Assembly: GCF_002896875.1 (NCBI RefSeq)
Contig: NZ_CP023278.1
Coordinates: 4,844,501 to 4,908,500 of the forward strand
Direction: 5' to 3'
DNA length: 64,000 nt
Origin: Nostoc sp. CENA543
GTDB lineage: Bacteria > Cyanobacteriota > Cyanobacteriia > Cyanobacteriales > Nostocaceae
Notes under the pieces: model-generated
What the model was told of the DNA's origin: nothing
Database searches by the model: none
What the model saw: the letters and a program-made list of their open reading frames with translations, nothing else
Shown: positions 35,501 to 43,463 of the stretch, piece after piece
Layout: the number at the start of each line of letters is the position of its first letter
Numbering within the stretch: the first letter of the stretch is position 1
Translations under genes and position numbers: made by a program

Positions 35501-36244
35501 ACCCTCCAGGGGCATAGTAACTTTGTCTATAGTGTGAGTTTTAGCCCCGACGGCAAGACATTGGCTTCTGGTAGTGCTGACAACACAATCAAACTCTGGA
35601 ATCTAGAGATAGGTAAGGAAATCCGAACCCTCCAGGGGCATAGTAACTATGTCTATAGTGTGAGTTTTAGCCCCGACGGCAAGACATTGGCTTCTGGTAG
35701 TGCTGACAACACACTCAAACTCTGGAATCTAAAGACAGGCAGCCAAATCCGCACCCTTAACTGGCATAGTAACTCTGTCTATATCGTGAGTTTTAGCCCC
35801 GACGGTAAGACATTAGCTTCTGGCAGTTATGACAATACAGTCAAACTCTGGAATCTAGAGACAGGCAACCAAATCCGCACCCTTAACGGGCATAGTAACT
35901 ATGTCTATAGTGTGAGTTTTAGCCCCGACGGCAAGACATTGGCTTCTGGTAGTGCTGACAACACAATCAAACTCTGGAATCTAGAGACAGGCAACCAAAT
36001 CCGCACCCTTAACGGGCATAGTAACTCTGTCTATAGCGTGAGTTTTAGCCCCGACGGCAAGATATTAGCTTCTGGTAGTGCTGACAATACAATCAAACTT
36101 TGGAATCTTCCAGAATTAGAATCTAAGTTGGAATTAGACTCTTTAATACAGGACAATTGCGATTTTGTACGCGGTTATTTACAAAATAATCCTAATGTCA
36201 GCGAGAGTGACAGGCATTTGTGCGACGGTATTGGCAAGAAGTAA
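32567..36244 (+). CDS. NLR-like nSTAND ATPase with transmembrane helix and 14 WD40 repeats
   Basis: The 1225-residue protein reads in order: an N-terminal motif (SVGGDLNYAPVQ, residues 21-32), then the novel-STAND entry PYRGLFHFGPNDADVFFGRE. The P-loop GASGSGKSS is at 99-107 and a Walker-B-like VLLIADQFEEIY follows. Next come a helical arm, one transmembrane helix near 512-531, and 14 WD40 repeats of exactly 42 residues from about 602. The repeats are nearly identical and end with a conserved-looking Cys-containing tail (NCDFVRGYLQNNPNVSESDRHLCDG). STAND proteins are ligand-triggered oligomerising switches, with the propeller as sensor. The gene follows the small motif-bearing gene by 13 bases in one operon. 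The domain calls are firm; the role in defence or programmed cell death is inferred. Confidence 0.9.
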   Translation: MNELLPNQPSQEQENLLKDTSVGGDLNYAPVQIINYYYREEARLVSSDSIDVANEYLPCPYRGLFHFGPNDADVFFGREIFIEELYTATKTQNFIPVLGASGSGKSSVVLAGLVPKLQTAGHWQFTHFRPGADPFHALAVALVPLYTPNLDATDQIAQARKLAGYLQDGSMLISDVFAKIRQNHPNERVLLIADQFEEIYTLCNNQDIRHKFLDCLLASLETSTSLSASATVWVTTMRADFLGNALSYRPFADVLQNADLKLGPMNREELTQVIEKPAEKLGVTFASGLVERILEDVENQPGNLPLLEFALTELWNKRTGKQLTHNIYEEIGQVEGALARHADEKYGNLTEAQKEQVRRIFIQLVRPGEGTEDTRRVAMKTELGEQSWDLVKQLADARLVVTSRNATSQETVEVVHEALIRNWGELREWMNKDRVFRAWQERLRAAKGQWEATQRDSGSLLRGAALAEAEERLKERPGDLIDETEFIEESIQENNRLKQVEAARRKREIRTAWRIAAGSLVAVVVSSGLVLVAWNQKNQSELNQAESLGRYSLSLFNESKELEAFVQAIKAGKILQSQHKTNPEVLNALQTVRFQGRGRNRLEGHREGIWSVSFSPDGKTLASGSEDNTIKLWNLETGKEIRTLNGHSNFVLSVSFSPDGKTLASGSADNTIKLWNLETGKEIRTLNGHSNSVYSVSFSPDGKTLASGSEDNTIKLWNLETGKEIRTLNGHSNSVYSVSFSPDGKTLASGSEDNTIKLWNLETGSQIRTLQGHSNYVYSVSFSPDGKTLASGSEDNTIKLWNLETGNQIRTLQGHSNSVYSVSFSPDGKTLASGSYDDTIKLWNLETGNQIRTLNRHSNSVLSVSFSPDGKTLASGSADSTIKLWNLETGNQIRALQGHSNYVYSVSFSPDGKILASGSLDKTIKLWNLETGNQIRTLNGHSEGVISVSFSPDGKTLASGSADNTIKLWNLETGKEIRTLQGHSNFVYSVSFSPDGKTLASGSADNTIKLWNLEIGKEIRTLQGHSNYVYSVSFSPDGKTLASGSADNTLKLWNLKTGSQIRTLNWHSNSVYIVSFSPDGKTLASGSYDNTVKLWNLETGNQIRTLNGHSNYVYSVSFSPDGKTLASGSADNTIKLWNLETGNQIRTLNGHSNSVYSVSFSPDGKILASGSADNTIKLWNLPELESKLELDSLIQDNCDFVRGYLQNNPNVSESDRHLCDGIGKK
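34370..36133 (+). repeat. Array of 14 direct 126-bp repeats encoding WD40 blades
   Basis: Each unit encodes a 42-residue blade around VSFSPDGKTLASGS and TIKLWNLETG. Repeat starts fall every 126 bases exactly, checked at the first and fourteenth units. Differences concentrate at a few codons (after HSN, at SxDN, and GKE/GNQ/GSQ-IRT), while the rest is almost invariant even at silent sites. The last unit diverges after its conserved strand. Confidence 0.92.
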
Positions 36245-36400
36245 GGGTGTAATACCAATTCGCAATTCGCAATTCGCATTTTCGCACAACTTCAGAAGCG
36301 ATCGCACAAAAGCAGATTTTCCCAATATGCGATCGCATCACAGCCAAATCCGCGCCATGATTAATACAATATAGGGCAAATTTAAATAGGAGCAGACCAG

Positions 36401-36658
36401 ATGCAATCGGCGTTAAGAATTGAAACTCAAGTTTTACCAGGCAACAAAATTGAAATTAATTTGCCTAATGATACTGCCTTAACCTCAGTAGGACAAACTG
36501 TTGAGGTGATTGTCTTGTTACCAGAACAGAAACCTGCACCAAAAAGCCAATCCATTCTGACATTGCTTGAAGAAATCCATAGACAACGCCCTGTCGGCAG
36601 AAGTGTAGAAGAAATCAATCGAGATATACAGGTAGAGAAAGAGGCATGGGACAACTAA
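36401..36658 (+). CDS. Putative antitoxin of the PIN-domain toxin
   Basis: The 85-residue protein has a beta-rich N-terminal part (IETQVLPGNKIEINLPNDTALTSVGQTVEVIVLLP), like small antitoxin or AbrB-like leaders. A helical acidic C-terminus follows (LTLLEEIHRQRPVGRSVEEINRDIQVEKEAWDN). Its end overlaps the PIN gene start by 13 bases. The order and overlap are those of vapBC-type pairs. I do not recognise the exact antitoxin family, so the call depends on context. A GGAG site lies before the ATG. Confidence 0.75.
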   Translation: MQSALRIETQVLPGNKIEINLPNDTALTSVGQTVEVIVLLPEQKPAPKSQSILTLLEEIHRQRPVGRSVEEINRDIQVEKEAWDN

Positions 36659-37092
36659 CTTTTTCCAATGCTGACCGTATATATATTGATACAGTAACGA
36701 TTATTTACGCTGTTGAACAGACCCCAATTTATGGAATGTTGCTGAATCCTCTATGGAATAACCTTCAGACAGGAAACCTGGAAGTTTTTACCAGTGAACT
36801 GACTTTGATGGAAACCCTAGTCGTACCAATGAGAAATTCAGATACGTTTCTGATTAATGCCTACGAGCGATTGCTGCAATCACCCCAAATACAATTAGTT
36901 CCCATTAGTCAAGCCATCTTGAAGGAAGCAGCAAGGCTACGTGCTATTACACCTTCATTGAGAACACCCGATGCCATTCATCTTGCAACAGCTACAGCAT
37001 TAGGCTGTACCCAGTTTCTCACCAATGACCGACAACTAAGAACAGTGTCAAACTTATTCATCGTGATTTTAGATGAAGTGCTGGCATCATAA
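36646..37092 (+). CDS. PIN-domain ribonuclease toxin (VapC-like)
   Basis: The 148-residue protein has the PIN acidic residues in order: Asp in RIYIDTVTIIYAVE, Glu in FTSELTLMETLV, Asp in LRTPDAIHLATATALGC and Asp in FLTNDRQLR. Together they bind Mg2+ or Mn2+ for RNA cleavage. The gene is translationally coupled to the upstream small gene, giving a typical toxin-antitoxin pair. It follows the NLR-like operon after ~400 bp and is a second toxin-antitoxin module unrelated to the MazF-type one. Target RNA is unknown. Confidence 0.88.
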   Translation: MGQLTFSNADRIYIDTVTIIYAVEQTPIYGMLLNPLWNNLQTGNLEVFTSELTLMETLVVPMRNSDTFLINAYERLLQSPQIQLVPISQAILKEAARLRAITPSLRTPDAIHLATATALGCTQFLTNDRQLRTVSNLFIVILDEVLAS

Positions 37093-37111
37093 GATATCGC
37101 TCTTGTTTTAT

Positions 37112-37693
37112 CTATTCTGCTGCTGGTGCAAATACCACACCTTCATAGAGTTGTGCGATCGCAAAATCAAATTCTATGCTAGATAGTGTAATCATATCTC
37201 CCTCAGTGTAGGGATAGTAAAGCCACATTCTCCCCTCTCCGCGACAGAAACGTTCAACGGAGATTTTTTCGGAATCTATCAATAAATATTCTTGTAAAGA
37301 GGGAATTGTTAAGTAATTAGTGAATTTTTCGCCCCGATCTTTGCTACTCGTACCAGGGGATAAAACTTCAGCAATTATTGTGGGATTTTGAATAAATTTG
37401 CGAGCATTCAGGTCTTGAGGGTCGCAACTGACGATCACATCAGGATAATAATAGATATTTTTAGTATTAAATAACACTTTCACATCTGACACATTCACTC
37501 GACAACCTCTAGCACGTAAATGTGGGTATAAGACTCTGTAAAAGTTCAGTGCAATGTCATTGTGAGGAACTGTACCACCAGTCATGGCAAAAACTTCGCC
37601 ATTAACATATTCATAACGAAGCTCTTGCTGGAGTTCCCAAGCGAGATATTCCTCGACTGTCATTTTTTGCGGTTGTTGGGGGACGGCTACCAT
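37112..37693 (-). CDS. Uma2-family (DUF820) nuclease-like protein
   Basis: The 193-residue protein matches the Uma2 family, which is greatly expanded in cyanobacteria. MTVEEYLAWELQQELRYEYVNGEVFAMTGGTVPHNDIALN opens the fold. YYYPDVIVSCDP and IAEVLSPGTSSKDRGEKFTNYLTIPSLQEYLLID carry the PD-(D/E)xK-type Asp and E-x-L residues. A DNA-cleaving fold is predicted, but the biological role of the family is not established. It is convergent with the PIN toxin-antitoxin pair. Confidence 0.87.
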   Translation of the reverse strand: MVAVPQQPQKMTVEEYLAWELQQELRYEYVNGEVFAMTGGTVPHNDIALNFYRVLYPHLRARGCRVNVSDVKVLFNTKNIYYYPDVIVSCDPQDLNARKFIQNPTIIAEVLSPGTSSKDRGEKFTNYLTIPSLQEYLLIDSEKISVERFCRGEGRMWLYYPYTEGDMITLSSIEFDFAIAQLYEGVVFAPAAE

Positions 37694-37729
37694 AGCAAGA
37701 TAGTTTCTAGTTTGTTTTGATTTTAGCTT

Positions 37730-37890
37730 TTGGATAAAGCTGAGATATGTCTAGCAAGCATTAAATCTATTAGCGTAACGCACCCTATTGGCGTGGCAAG
37801 CCTTCAATGTTGCATTAAAACTCTCTTGTGGGATGGGCTTCTAGCCGGTGCGGGCAAGATGCCCACACCACAAGAACTATATATTTACTT
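37730..37890. repeat. Dispersed repeat fragments upstream of the Uma2 gene
   Basis: The segment GGTGCGGGCAAGATGCCCAC near 37847 holds the palindrome GGGCA-AGA-TGCCC, and TTAGCGTAACGCACCC occurs near 37769. These GC-richer pieces contrast with the AT-rich surroundings and look like dispersed-repeat copies. No gene is convincing here. Confidence 0.4.
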
Positions 37891-37903
37891 TATAAATAGG
37901 CTC

Positions 37904-38482
37904 TTACGGAAATGGTCTTAAGAATAACTGAGTAACGTAGTAAGTATTACCTTCGCGCCAAACGCCTACACCCGTCTCCGTAAATACTGGACGCAGAATA
38001 TTTTCTCGGTGTCCTGGGCTTTTCATCCATCCTTCAATAGCTGCTGGTACTGGACGAGGTACATTCTGACTAGTGAATAAGTTCTCACCCACTGCTGAGT
38101 AAAGAATCCCGCCTCTGAGGACTCTTTCTTGTGGTGTGCTACCGTCAGCACCAGTATGGCTAAAGAAATTTTGTTCAGCCATTTGGCGGCTATATTTGCG
38201 GGCGACTTGCGCTAATTTTTGATTATCTTTGAGTGGCTGAAGCCCATTTTTTTGTCGGACTTGGTTAATACCTCGGCGAATTTGTGCTTCCATTTGGGAA
38301 GTTGTGACAGACTCAGGCGAAAGTAACGGTTGTGGTGATTGATTGGGTATAGGTATTGTCGGTAACGGTGGTAAATTTTTTTCGATCGCCGCACATCCAG
38401 TCAACAAAAATGCGATCACCAACGGTGGGGCGTACTGCATCTTTGCCCGTGCTAGACCCATTTTCCGATTAAATAAACTCAT
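37904..38482 (-). CDS. CAP/SCP-domain lipoprotein
   Basis: The 192-residue protein has an N-terminal hydrophobic stretch ending in the lipobox LLTGC. A Pro-rich linker follows, then a CAP domain: INQVRQKNGLQPLKDNQKLAQVARKYS, the active-site-like HTGADGSTPQERV, GENLF, IEGWMKSPGHRENILRPVFTETGVG, and a final YYVTQLFLRP. The His and Glu cluster typical of bacterial CAP proteins is complete. It is expected to be anchored to a membrane facing the periplasm. ATGs at codons 1, 8 and 15 are possible starts. Function of bacterial CAP proteins is mostly unknown. Confidence 0.87.
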   Translation of the reverse strand: MSLFNRKMGLARAKMQYAPPLVIAFLLTGCAAIEKNLPPLPTIPIPNQSPQPLLSPESVTTSQMEAQIRRGINQVRQKNGLQPLKDNQKLAQVARKYSRQMAEQNFFSHTGADGSTPQERVLRGGILYSAVGENLFTSQNVPRPVPAAIEGWMKSPGHRENILRPVFTETGVGVWREGNTYYVTQLFLRPFP

Positions 38483-38643
38483 TTTATGTAAGAAATAATT
38501 CCTTAGATAGTTGTTTTACTGCTATATTTTCAGTTTTAAATAAAGATGTGATACGAATATGACAATTTCACAAAAGAGTTAAGATTATTCACATTTTAAT
38601 TCTTGATTTCGATGCGCTAATGTAGCACATAGCAATTATAAAA

Positions 38644-38928
38644 ATGTCAGAAAATAACTCTAACTACATAGCTATTTTTCTTAATTGGTTACAAATTACC
38701 TTGTCAGCATTCTTTTTATCAATGGCAATTATATTAATATTGCTACCTATTTTTACTATTTTGCAATTACCTTCATTCAAGATAGGTAGTAATGACATCT
38801 GGCTACTGCATTGGCAAAACAATCAGGAATTTGGTTTTAATATTGTCTTCAACCCAGTAATGTTACTAGCGATCGCCTCTATTATTGGTCTGATAACAAT
38901 AATTTTTCGTCATCAAAAGCGACTATGA
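38644..38928 (+). CDS. Small two-helix membrane protein, unknown
   Basis: The 94-residue protein has two hydrophobic helices (ITLSAFFLSMAIILILLPIFTILQL and PVMLLAIASIIGLITIIF) separated by a polar loop, with a basic C-terminus (RHQKRL). I do not recognise a family. It is flanked by long spacers and appears to be a single gene. Coding status is likely from the membrane-protein pattern. Confidence 0.5.
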   Translation: MSENNSNYIAIFLNWLQITLSAFFLSMAIILILLPIFTILQLPSFKIGSNDIWLLHWQNNQEFGFNIVFNPVMLLAIASIIGLITIIFRHQKRL

Positions 38929-39405
38929 TTATGTAGTCATACCAAGACTATTAAAATACACAACAGCATATATCATACTGACAAAATTTGATTTTGATGT
39001 TCTTGTTTATGCTTTAACATCTTTAGTTATAAAATTGACATATTGATAATGTATATTGTGAATATTGAACGTTTTTAAATTCTTACTTTAAAAAAAGCAC
39101 TTATTTGATAATTACATATCTTATTTTTGCCTTGATATATGCTCTAATTAGCGAGATATTTTATTTATAAAATATTAAAATTTCCAATTTTTATGTTTGC
39201 GAACATCCTTGATTCATGATTGGCATAATGATAGAAGATGCTGATATGGGCAATGATTAAGCCTTGGTGCTACCACATGGTAAATAATTAAAACTACCAA
39301 ACAAAACTGTATAAGCTGCTGCTAAATAAGAGGGCGATCGCTGCAAAATTCTGCCATTCATCTTAATTTACAGTTACTTCTTAGTTCCTTTGCGTGTAGG
39401 TATTT
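38929..39405. other. AT-rich spacer of ~480 bp, no gene seen
   Basis: Strongly AT-rich with a single HIP1 site near 39332, ~75 bases before the next start codon. No tract, hairpin or frame worth calling was found. Confidence 0.45.
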
Positions 39406-40215
39406 ATGGATTCCATCGACATTAGTAAACTTCATCTTTGGGTACAAGATAGAGACACTGTGTTGCAATATAGCAACGATGTAGAATGGCGTTATGGTCA
39501 AAAGCCAGACTATACCCGTTCTGATGAAAAACTAGCCGCAGAAAGTATACAAAACCATCCCGAAAACTCCCTAGAAAGATTAGTTCAAAATTTGGTAAGA
39601 GCCTTTGATATTGAGGCAAACTTTAAAACTAATCCATCTCAATGGTTAACTGTCGTCCAAGACAAGTTTCGCATGAGTACCAATGGCGGTTATGGTTACA
39701 CCATTACAGATTTGATTAATTCAGGTACTTATAAACTATTAATTGGCGATAACCAGCATTACAAAGCCAGTGAAGAAAACTTTGAAACTTCAACTAATCT
39801 CTTTCATACAGCTTTTCCTGATGGTTTTGCATGGGAAGTTATAGAGGTTTATTCCACACCACCAATAGTTGTTTTTAAATGGCGACACTGGGGTACTTTT
39901 AAAGGGGTATATAAAGATTATGCACCAACAGGTGAAACCATTGAAATTATCGGTACTAGTGTAGTTCATCTCAGAGATGACCTAAAAATTCTCTTCTTAG
40001 AACATTACTATGACAATACCAAGTTCTTAGATAAACTCACGGCAGGGGGGAAATTACCCAACAATAATCAAACACAGCAGCTAGCAGCTAAAAAGAAATC
40101 TTCTCTATGGCAAAAGCTATGGAACTTTATCAGCAGATTTCTACCGTGGAAAAGAAAAACAACAGAAGTAAATCTCTCGACTAGTCGTTGTCCTTTTGCC
40201 GGTATGTCTCAATAA
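39406..40215 (+). CDS. Homologue of plant pathogen-related proteins (SnoaL/NTF2-like)
   Basis: The 269-residue protein resembles the plant 'pathogen-related protein' family across its first ~210 residues. Shared-looking segments are NDVEWRYGQKPDYTRSDEKL, SLERLVQNLVRAFDIE, FRMSTNGGYGYTITDL, NLFHTAFPDGFAWEVIEVYSTPPIVVFKWRHWGTFKG, and FLEHYYDNTKFLDKL. This region fits an NTF2/SnoaL-like fold. The C-terminus adds a basic hydrophobic segment (SLWQKLWNFISRFLPWKRK) and ends with CPFAGMSQ. No function is established for the family. The similarity is from memory, so confidence is moderate. Confidence 0.7.
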   Translation: MDSIDISKLHLWVQDRDTVLQYSNDVEWRYGQKPDYTRSDEKLAAESIQNHPENSLERLVQNLVRAFDIEANFKTNPSQWLTVVQDKFRMSTNGGYGYTITDLINSGTYKLLIGDNQHYKASEENFETSTNLFHTAFPDGFAWEVIEVYSTPPIVVFKWRHWGTFKGVYKDYAPTGETIEIIGTSVVHLRDDLKILFLEHYYDNTKFLDKLTAGGKLPNNNQTQQLAAKKKSSLWQKLWNFISRFLPWKRKTTEVNLSTSRCPFAGMSQ

Positions 40216-40415
40216 ATGCAGGGATGTAGGGGGAATTCCGAAAAATAAATTATCCAATTTCCCCTTTGACAAACAACTTTCTTTCCCCCTACTGCCTACC
40301 CTGTTACTATCAAATTGATAGTATATTTATTTAATTAAAAATCCCTAAGCTTTCTTACCAAATTTGCTGTAAAGCCAGTGGAGAAATTAATATGACAAAG
40401 GGTATACTCAGCCAC

Positions 40416-41975
40416 TCATTGCTCATGGTGCAGAACATTTTCCAGTAGGGAAGGAAGTTCTTGGTTTAACTGACCTGATTTAACAAATTCGGCATAGGTA
40501 TCTGCCTCTATGGCTAATAGCCTTTCTTGAAACTGTTCAGTGATAAAATTCTGGATATTCGGATATTCATCTTGTAATTTGTCAAGCTTAGTGTGAATTT
40601 GTGCCATCTCACCTTGAATTAGCTTTTCTTGATAGCGAATAAATTCTGTTTCAACTCCAGGGTGTTGTTCTGTTTGCAGATATTGCAACACTCTTTCTAA
40701 GGCGATATTCCGAGCCACCATTTCTAAATACTGTTCTCGTAAGGGTGCATCACCTAACAAATTCAATTTTTGTAGTAGCGGTTTGATGGTTAATCCTTGC
40801 ACCAGTAAAGTAAATAAAACTACGCCAAAAACAGTCGCAATAATTGTTTCTCTTTCACCTACAATTGTAGGTACACTTAAAGCTAAAGCAATAGAGACAG
40901 AGCCACGTAACCCACCCCACCACAGGAGAGTTTGATCAGGTAAAGAAATGTCTGATTTGGTAACAATTTTACTGATATAGCTAAGAATGTAAATTGCCAC
41001 AAATCGCATCAAAATCATCGCAGTGACAGTAACCGCAATAATGGGTATATTTGCTTGGAGACTAGCAAAGCGAATTTGATCCCCAATCAGTAAGAAAACT
41101 ATCGAGTTCACAAAAAAAGCTAAAAATTCCCAAAACTCAGACACAATAATCCGAGTGCGGGGATTCATCCCGATGCGCGAACCAAAGTTACCCAGAATTA
41201 ACCCTGTAGTGACAACTCCAATTACTCCTGAACCACCCAAATCCTCAGTAATGAGGTAAGTTCCGTAGGCAGAAACCAAGGTTAATGATTGTTCTACCAT
41301 TGGTAAATCAAAACGTTGGGTGAGGTAGGAAATACCAAAGCCAATCACACCTCCCACCGCTAAACCAATACCGACAACTTGCAATAACTCCAGTAAAATA
41401 GGCTGTAGCCCTAATTCAGCATTGCCTAAAGGTAAGGCTACCAAAAGACCAAAGGCAACTACCGCCATCCCATCATTAAATAAACTTTCCCCTTCCATCA
41501 GGGTAACTAGGCGAGTACCTACTCCCAGTTCGCGAAATACAGCTGTGACAGATACAGGGTCAGTAGCAGATAAACTTGCACCAATGAGTAAAGCTGTAGT
41601 TAGAGATATTCCCGCTAATTGATTGAGTCCAATAGCGACTCCAGCAATAGAAATGACTACCCCTAAAACCGCATACAAACAAATTGGCAGAAAATCTTGC
41701 TTTAAATCTGACCACTTCAGATTCCATGCGGCTTCAAATAAGAGGGGTGGGAGAAAAATAAACAGAATTAAAGCCGGGGAAAGAGTCACTAGGCGGACAT
41801 CAACCACCGCCAAACCCAAACCAACTATAACTAGCAGTAGGGTATAAGGTATTTGACGAAACCAGCTAAATATCTGTGGTAGAGTAGCTACACCTAAAGA
41901 TACTGAGAGAACTAAAAGAAACTGTTTAAGATTAGAAGCGATCGCTTCCTCTCCCATTGTTGATTCAATTACCAT
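40416..41975 (-). CDS. Na+/H+ antiporter, CPA1 family with cytoplasmic tail
   Basis: About 12 helices carry the CPA1 motifs FIFLPPLLFEAAWNL, LIGASLSATDPVSVTAVFRELG and LMEGESLFNDGMAVVAF (the ND pair of the ion site). WWGGLRGSVSIALALSVP is the late helix with the conserved Arg. A ~110-residue soluble helical tail follows (ERVLQYLQTEQHPGVETEF to the end). I use an ATG; the frame continues to a TTG 42 bases upstream. It should exchange Na+ for H+. Unlike the CPA1 protein at 13669, it retains the classical NhaP/NHE layout. The nearby TnpB element lies upstream. Confidence 0.9.
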   Translation of the reverse strand: MVIESTMGEEAIASNLKQFLLVLSVSLGVATLPQIFSWFRQIPYTLLLVIVGLGLAVVDVRLVTLSPALILFIFLPPLLFEAAWNLKWSDLKQDFLPICLYAVLGVVISIAGVAIGLNQLAGISLTTALLIGASLSATDPVSVTAVFRELGVGTRLVTLMEGESLFNDGMAVVAFGLLVALPLGNAELGLQPILLELLQVVGIGLAVGGVIGFGISYLTQRFDLPMVEQSLTLVSAYGTYLITEDLGGSGVIGVVTTGLILGNFGSRIGMNPRTRIIVSEFWEFLAFFVNSIVFLLIGDQIRFASLQANIPIIAVTVTAMILMRFVAIYILSYISKIVTKSDISLPDQTLLWWGGLRGSVSIALALSVPTIVGERETIIATVFGVVLFTLLVQGLTIKPLLQKLNLLGDAPLREQYLEMVARNIALERVLQYLQTEQHPGVETEFIRYQEKLIQGEMAQIHTKLDKLQDEYPNIQNFITEQFQERLLAIEADTYAEFVKSGQLNQELPSLLENVLHHEQ

Positions 41976-42230
41976 AAGAAAAATCTTGATCAGCAGATGA
42001 AACAATAGACCACACAAAAATTAGCACAGACATTAGGAGAGAAGAAAAGAATCTAAAGGTTAATCAAAACAGTCTCCAATTCTCAGTACCAAACCAGAAG
42101 CGAGTGTTTTTCAGCTAATGGACGCAGTTAATCATATTTTCCCTTACACCCCTACACACGCCAGTTTGCTCAAGTCGGGATACCCGCCCACGCAACTGGC
42201 TCCCCTACACCCCTACCTTCATGAAGACCT
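41976..42230. other. Spacer with dispersed inverted repeat
   Basis: CCCCTACAC occurs twice, flanking an inverted repeat with arms GCCAGTT/AACTGGC at about 42160-42200. This resembles other dispersed palindromic elements of the genome and lies next to the left end of the TnpB element. No gene is seen. Confidence 0.45.
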
Positions 42231-42353
42231 CCGGGAAACCGCATCCCCTTGTGGGTGCGGAGGGATAGGAGCGTAAATTTTGCGTGGCTCGATGCCACCA
42301 AAATTGACAATCTCTTGACGGGGAAACATATATGGATGAAATAGAATAGGTCT

Positions 42354-43463
42354 ATGACTCAAACCATATCTGTATCGTGTAAGCTTCAAGTTCCTCCAGA
42401 ATTGCGTCAAGAAATTGACGTGACCCTGAAAGCGTTTGCTGAAGCCTGCAATCAGATATTGGAAGTTGCAAAGCGTGAAAACGTTCGCAACACCACGAAG
42501 CTGCATCACTTGACCTACCGAGAAGTGAGAGCAACGACCGGATTGAAAGCGAACCATGCGTGTCAGGCAATCCGCCGCGTAGTCGGCAACTTGAAAGCGA
42601 CAAAGCAGGTTCACCAATTCAAGCCAAGTTCTATCAGTCTGGATGCTAGAGTCTTCACGTATCGGGAAGCTGACCAGCACGTAGGGATTACTTTGCTCAA
42701 TCAGCGTGTGTGGCTGCCACTTTCGATTGGCAACTATCAACTCGCTTTGTTGAGAGGAAAAAATCCGACGAGTGCAACATTGGTCAAGCGTCGCAATGGA
42801 GACTACTACATTCAAATCGCGGTTGACCTGCCCACTGACCCAACGGGCAAAACACCGAAGGTTGTTGGAGTGGACTTGGGTAGACGCGATCTTGCTCACA
42901 CCAGCACAGGTAAATCCTGGAATGGTGAGCAGATTCAAAAAGTTCGCAACCACTTTGCCAAAGTCAGAGCATCGCTGCAATCCAAAGGCACGAAGGGGGC
43001 GAAACGACTCTTGAAACGGCTCTCCGGGAAAGAGCGACGCTTTCAGAAGTGGCTGAATCACAGCATTAGCCGTCAATTGGTCAATGAGGCTAAATCCATC
43101 AATGCCGCGATTGCCTTTGAAGACCTGACTGGAATTCGGCAACGTGCCAAAGTCAAGGGATCTGAGCAACGCAGGCAGCATCACAACTGGGCGTTTTACC
43201 AGTTGCGAATGTTCACCAATTACAAAGCCGCTATTGCAGGGATTCCGGTGATTCTGATCCGACCGGAATACACCAGCAAGACTTGTCATCACTGCCTGCA
43301 TATTGGCAAGCGGAATGCAAAATCATTTAGCTGTGAGAATTGCGGTTGGCATGGTGACGCTGACTTTAACGCGGCGAATGTGATTTCTCTTTTGGGGCTG
43401 TCCGTAATGCAGCCTGAACAATCAGTTCTCTCTTGCGCTTTGCAAGGGTCGAAGCTCGGTTGA
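42354..43463 (+). CDS. tnpB: TnpB RNA-guided endonuclease, apparently intact
   Basis: The 369-residue protein has all TnpB features. The RuvC-like Asp is in VVGVDLGRRDLA (Asp174) and Glu in IAFEDLTGI (Glu256). A zinc ribbon of four Cys (CHHC at 311-314, CENC at 327-330) is followed by the last acidic cluster GDADFNAANVI (335-337). The N-terminal helical region and KWLNHSISRQLVNEAK are typical. TnpB proteins use an RNA from the element's right end to cut DNA and help the element persist. The frame is unbroken with no missing catalytic residue, so it may be active. It lies between the CPA1 antiporter and the DUF697 GTPase. Confidence 0.93.
   Translation: MTQTISVSCKLQVPPELRQEIDVTLKAFAEACNQILEVAKRENVRNTTKLHHLTYREVRATTGLKANHACQAIRRVVGNLKATKQVHQFKPSSISLDARVFTYREADQHVGITLLNQRVWLPLSIGNYQLALLRGKNPTSATLVKRRNGDYYIQIAVDLPTDPTGKTPKVVGVDLGRRDLAHTSTGKSWNGEQIQKVRNHFAKVRASLQSKGTKGAKRLLKRLSGKERRFQKWLNHSISRQLVNEAKSINAAIAFEDLTGIRQRAKVKGSEQRRQHHNWAFYQLRMFTNYKAAIAGIPVILIRPEYTSKTCHHCLHIGKRNAKSFSCENCGWHGDADFNAANVISLLGLSVMQPEQSVLSCALQGSKLG

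Noticed and set aside
34348-35502. Open frames on the minus strand across the WD40 array (repeating LPEANVLPSGLKLTL)
   Set aside because: They are antisense shadows created by the 126-bp repeat period; the plus-strand WD40 frame explains them.
34370-36133. Regular direct repeats that could suggest a CRISPR array
   Set aside because: The 126-bp unit is wholly coding and has no alternation of fixed repeat and unique spacer.
42219-43301. A 360-codon minus-strand frame opposite tnpB
   Set aside because: It overlaps the tnpB gene almost completely, has no recognisable domain and mirrors its codon pattern.
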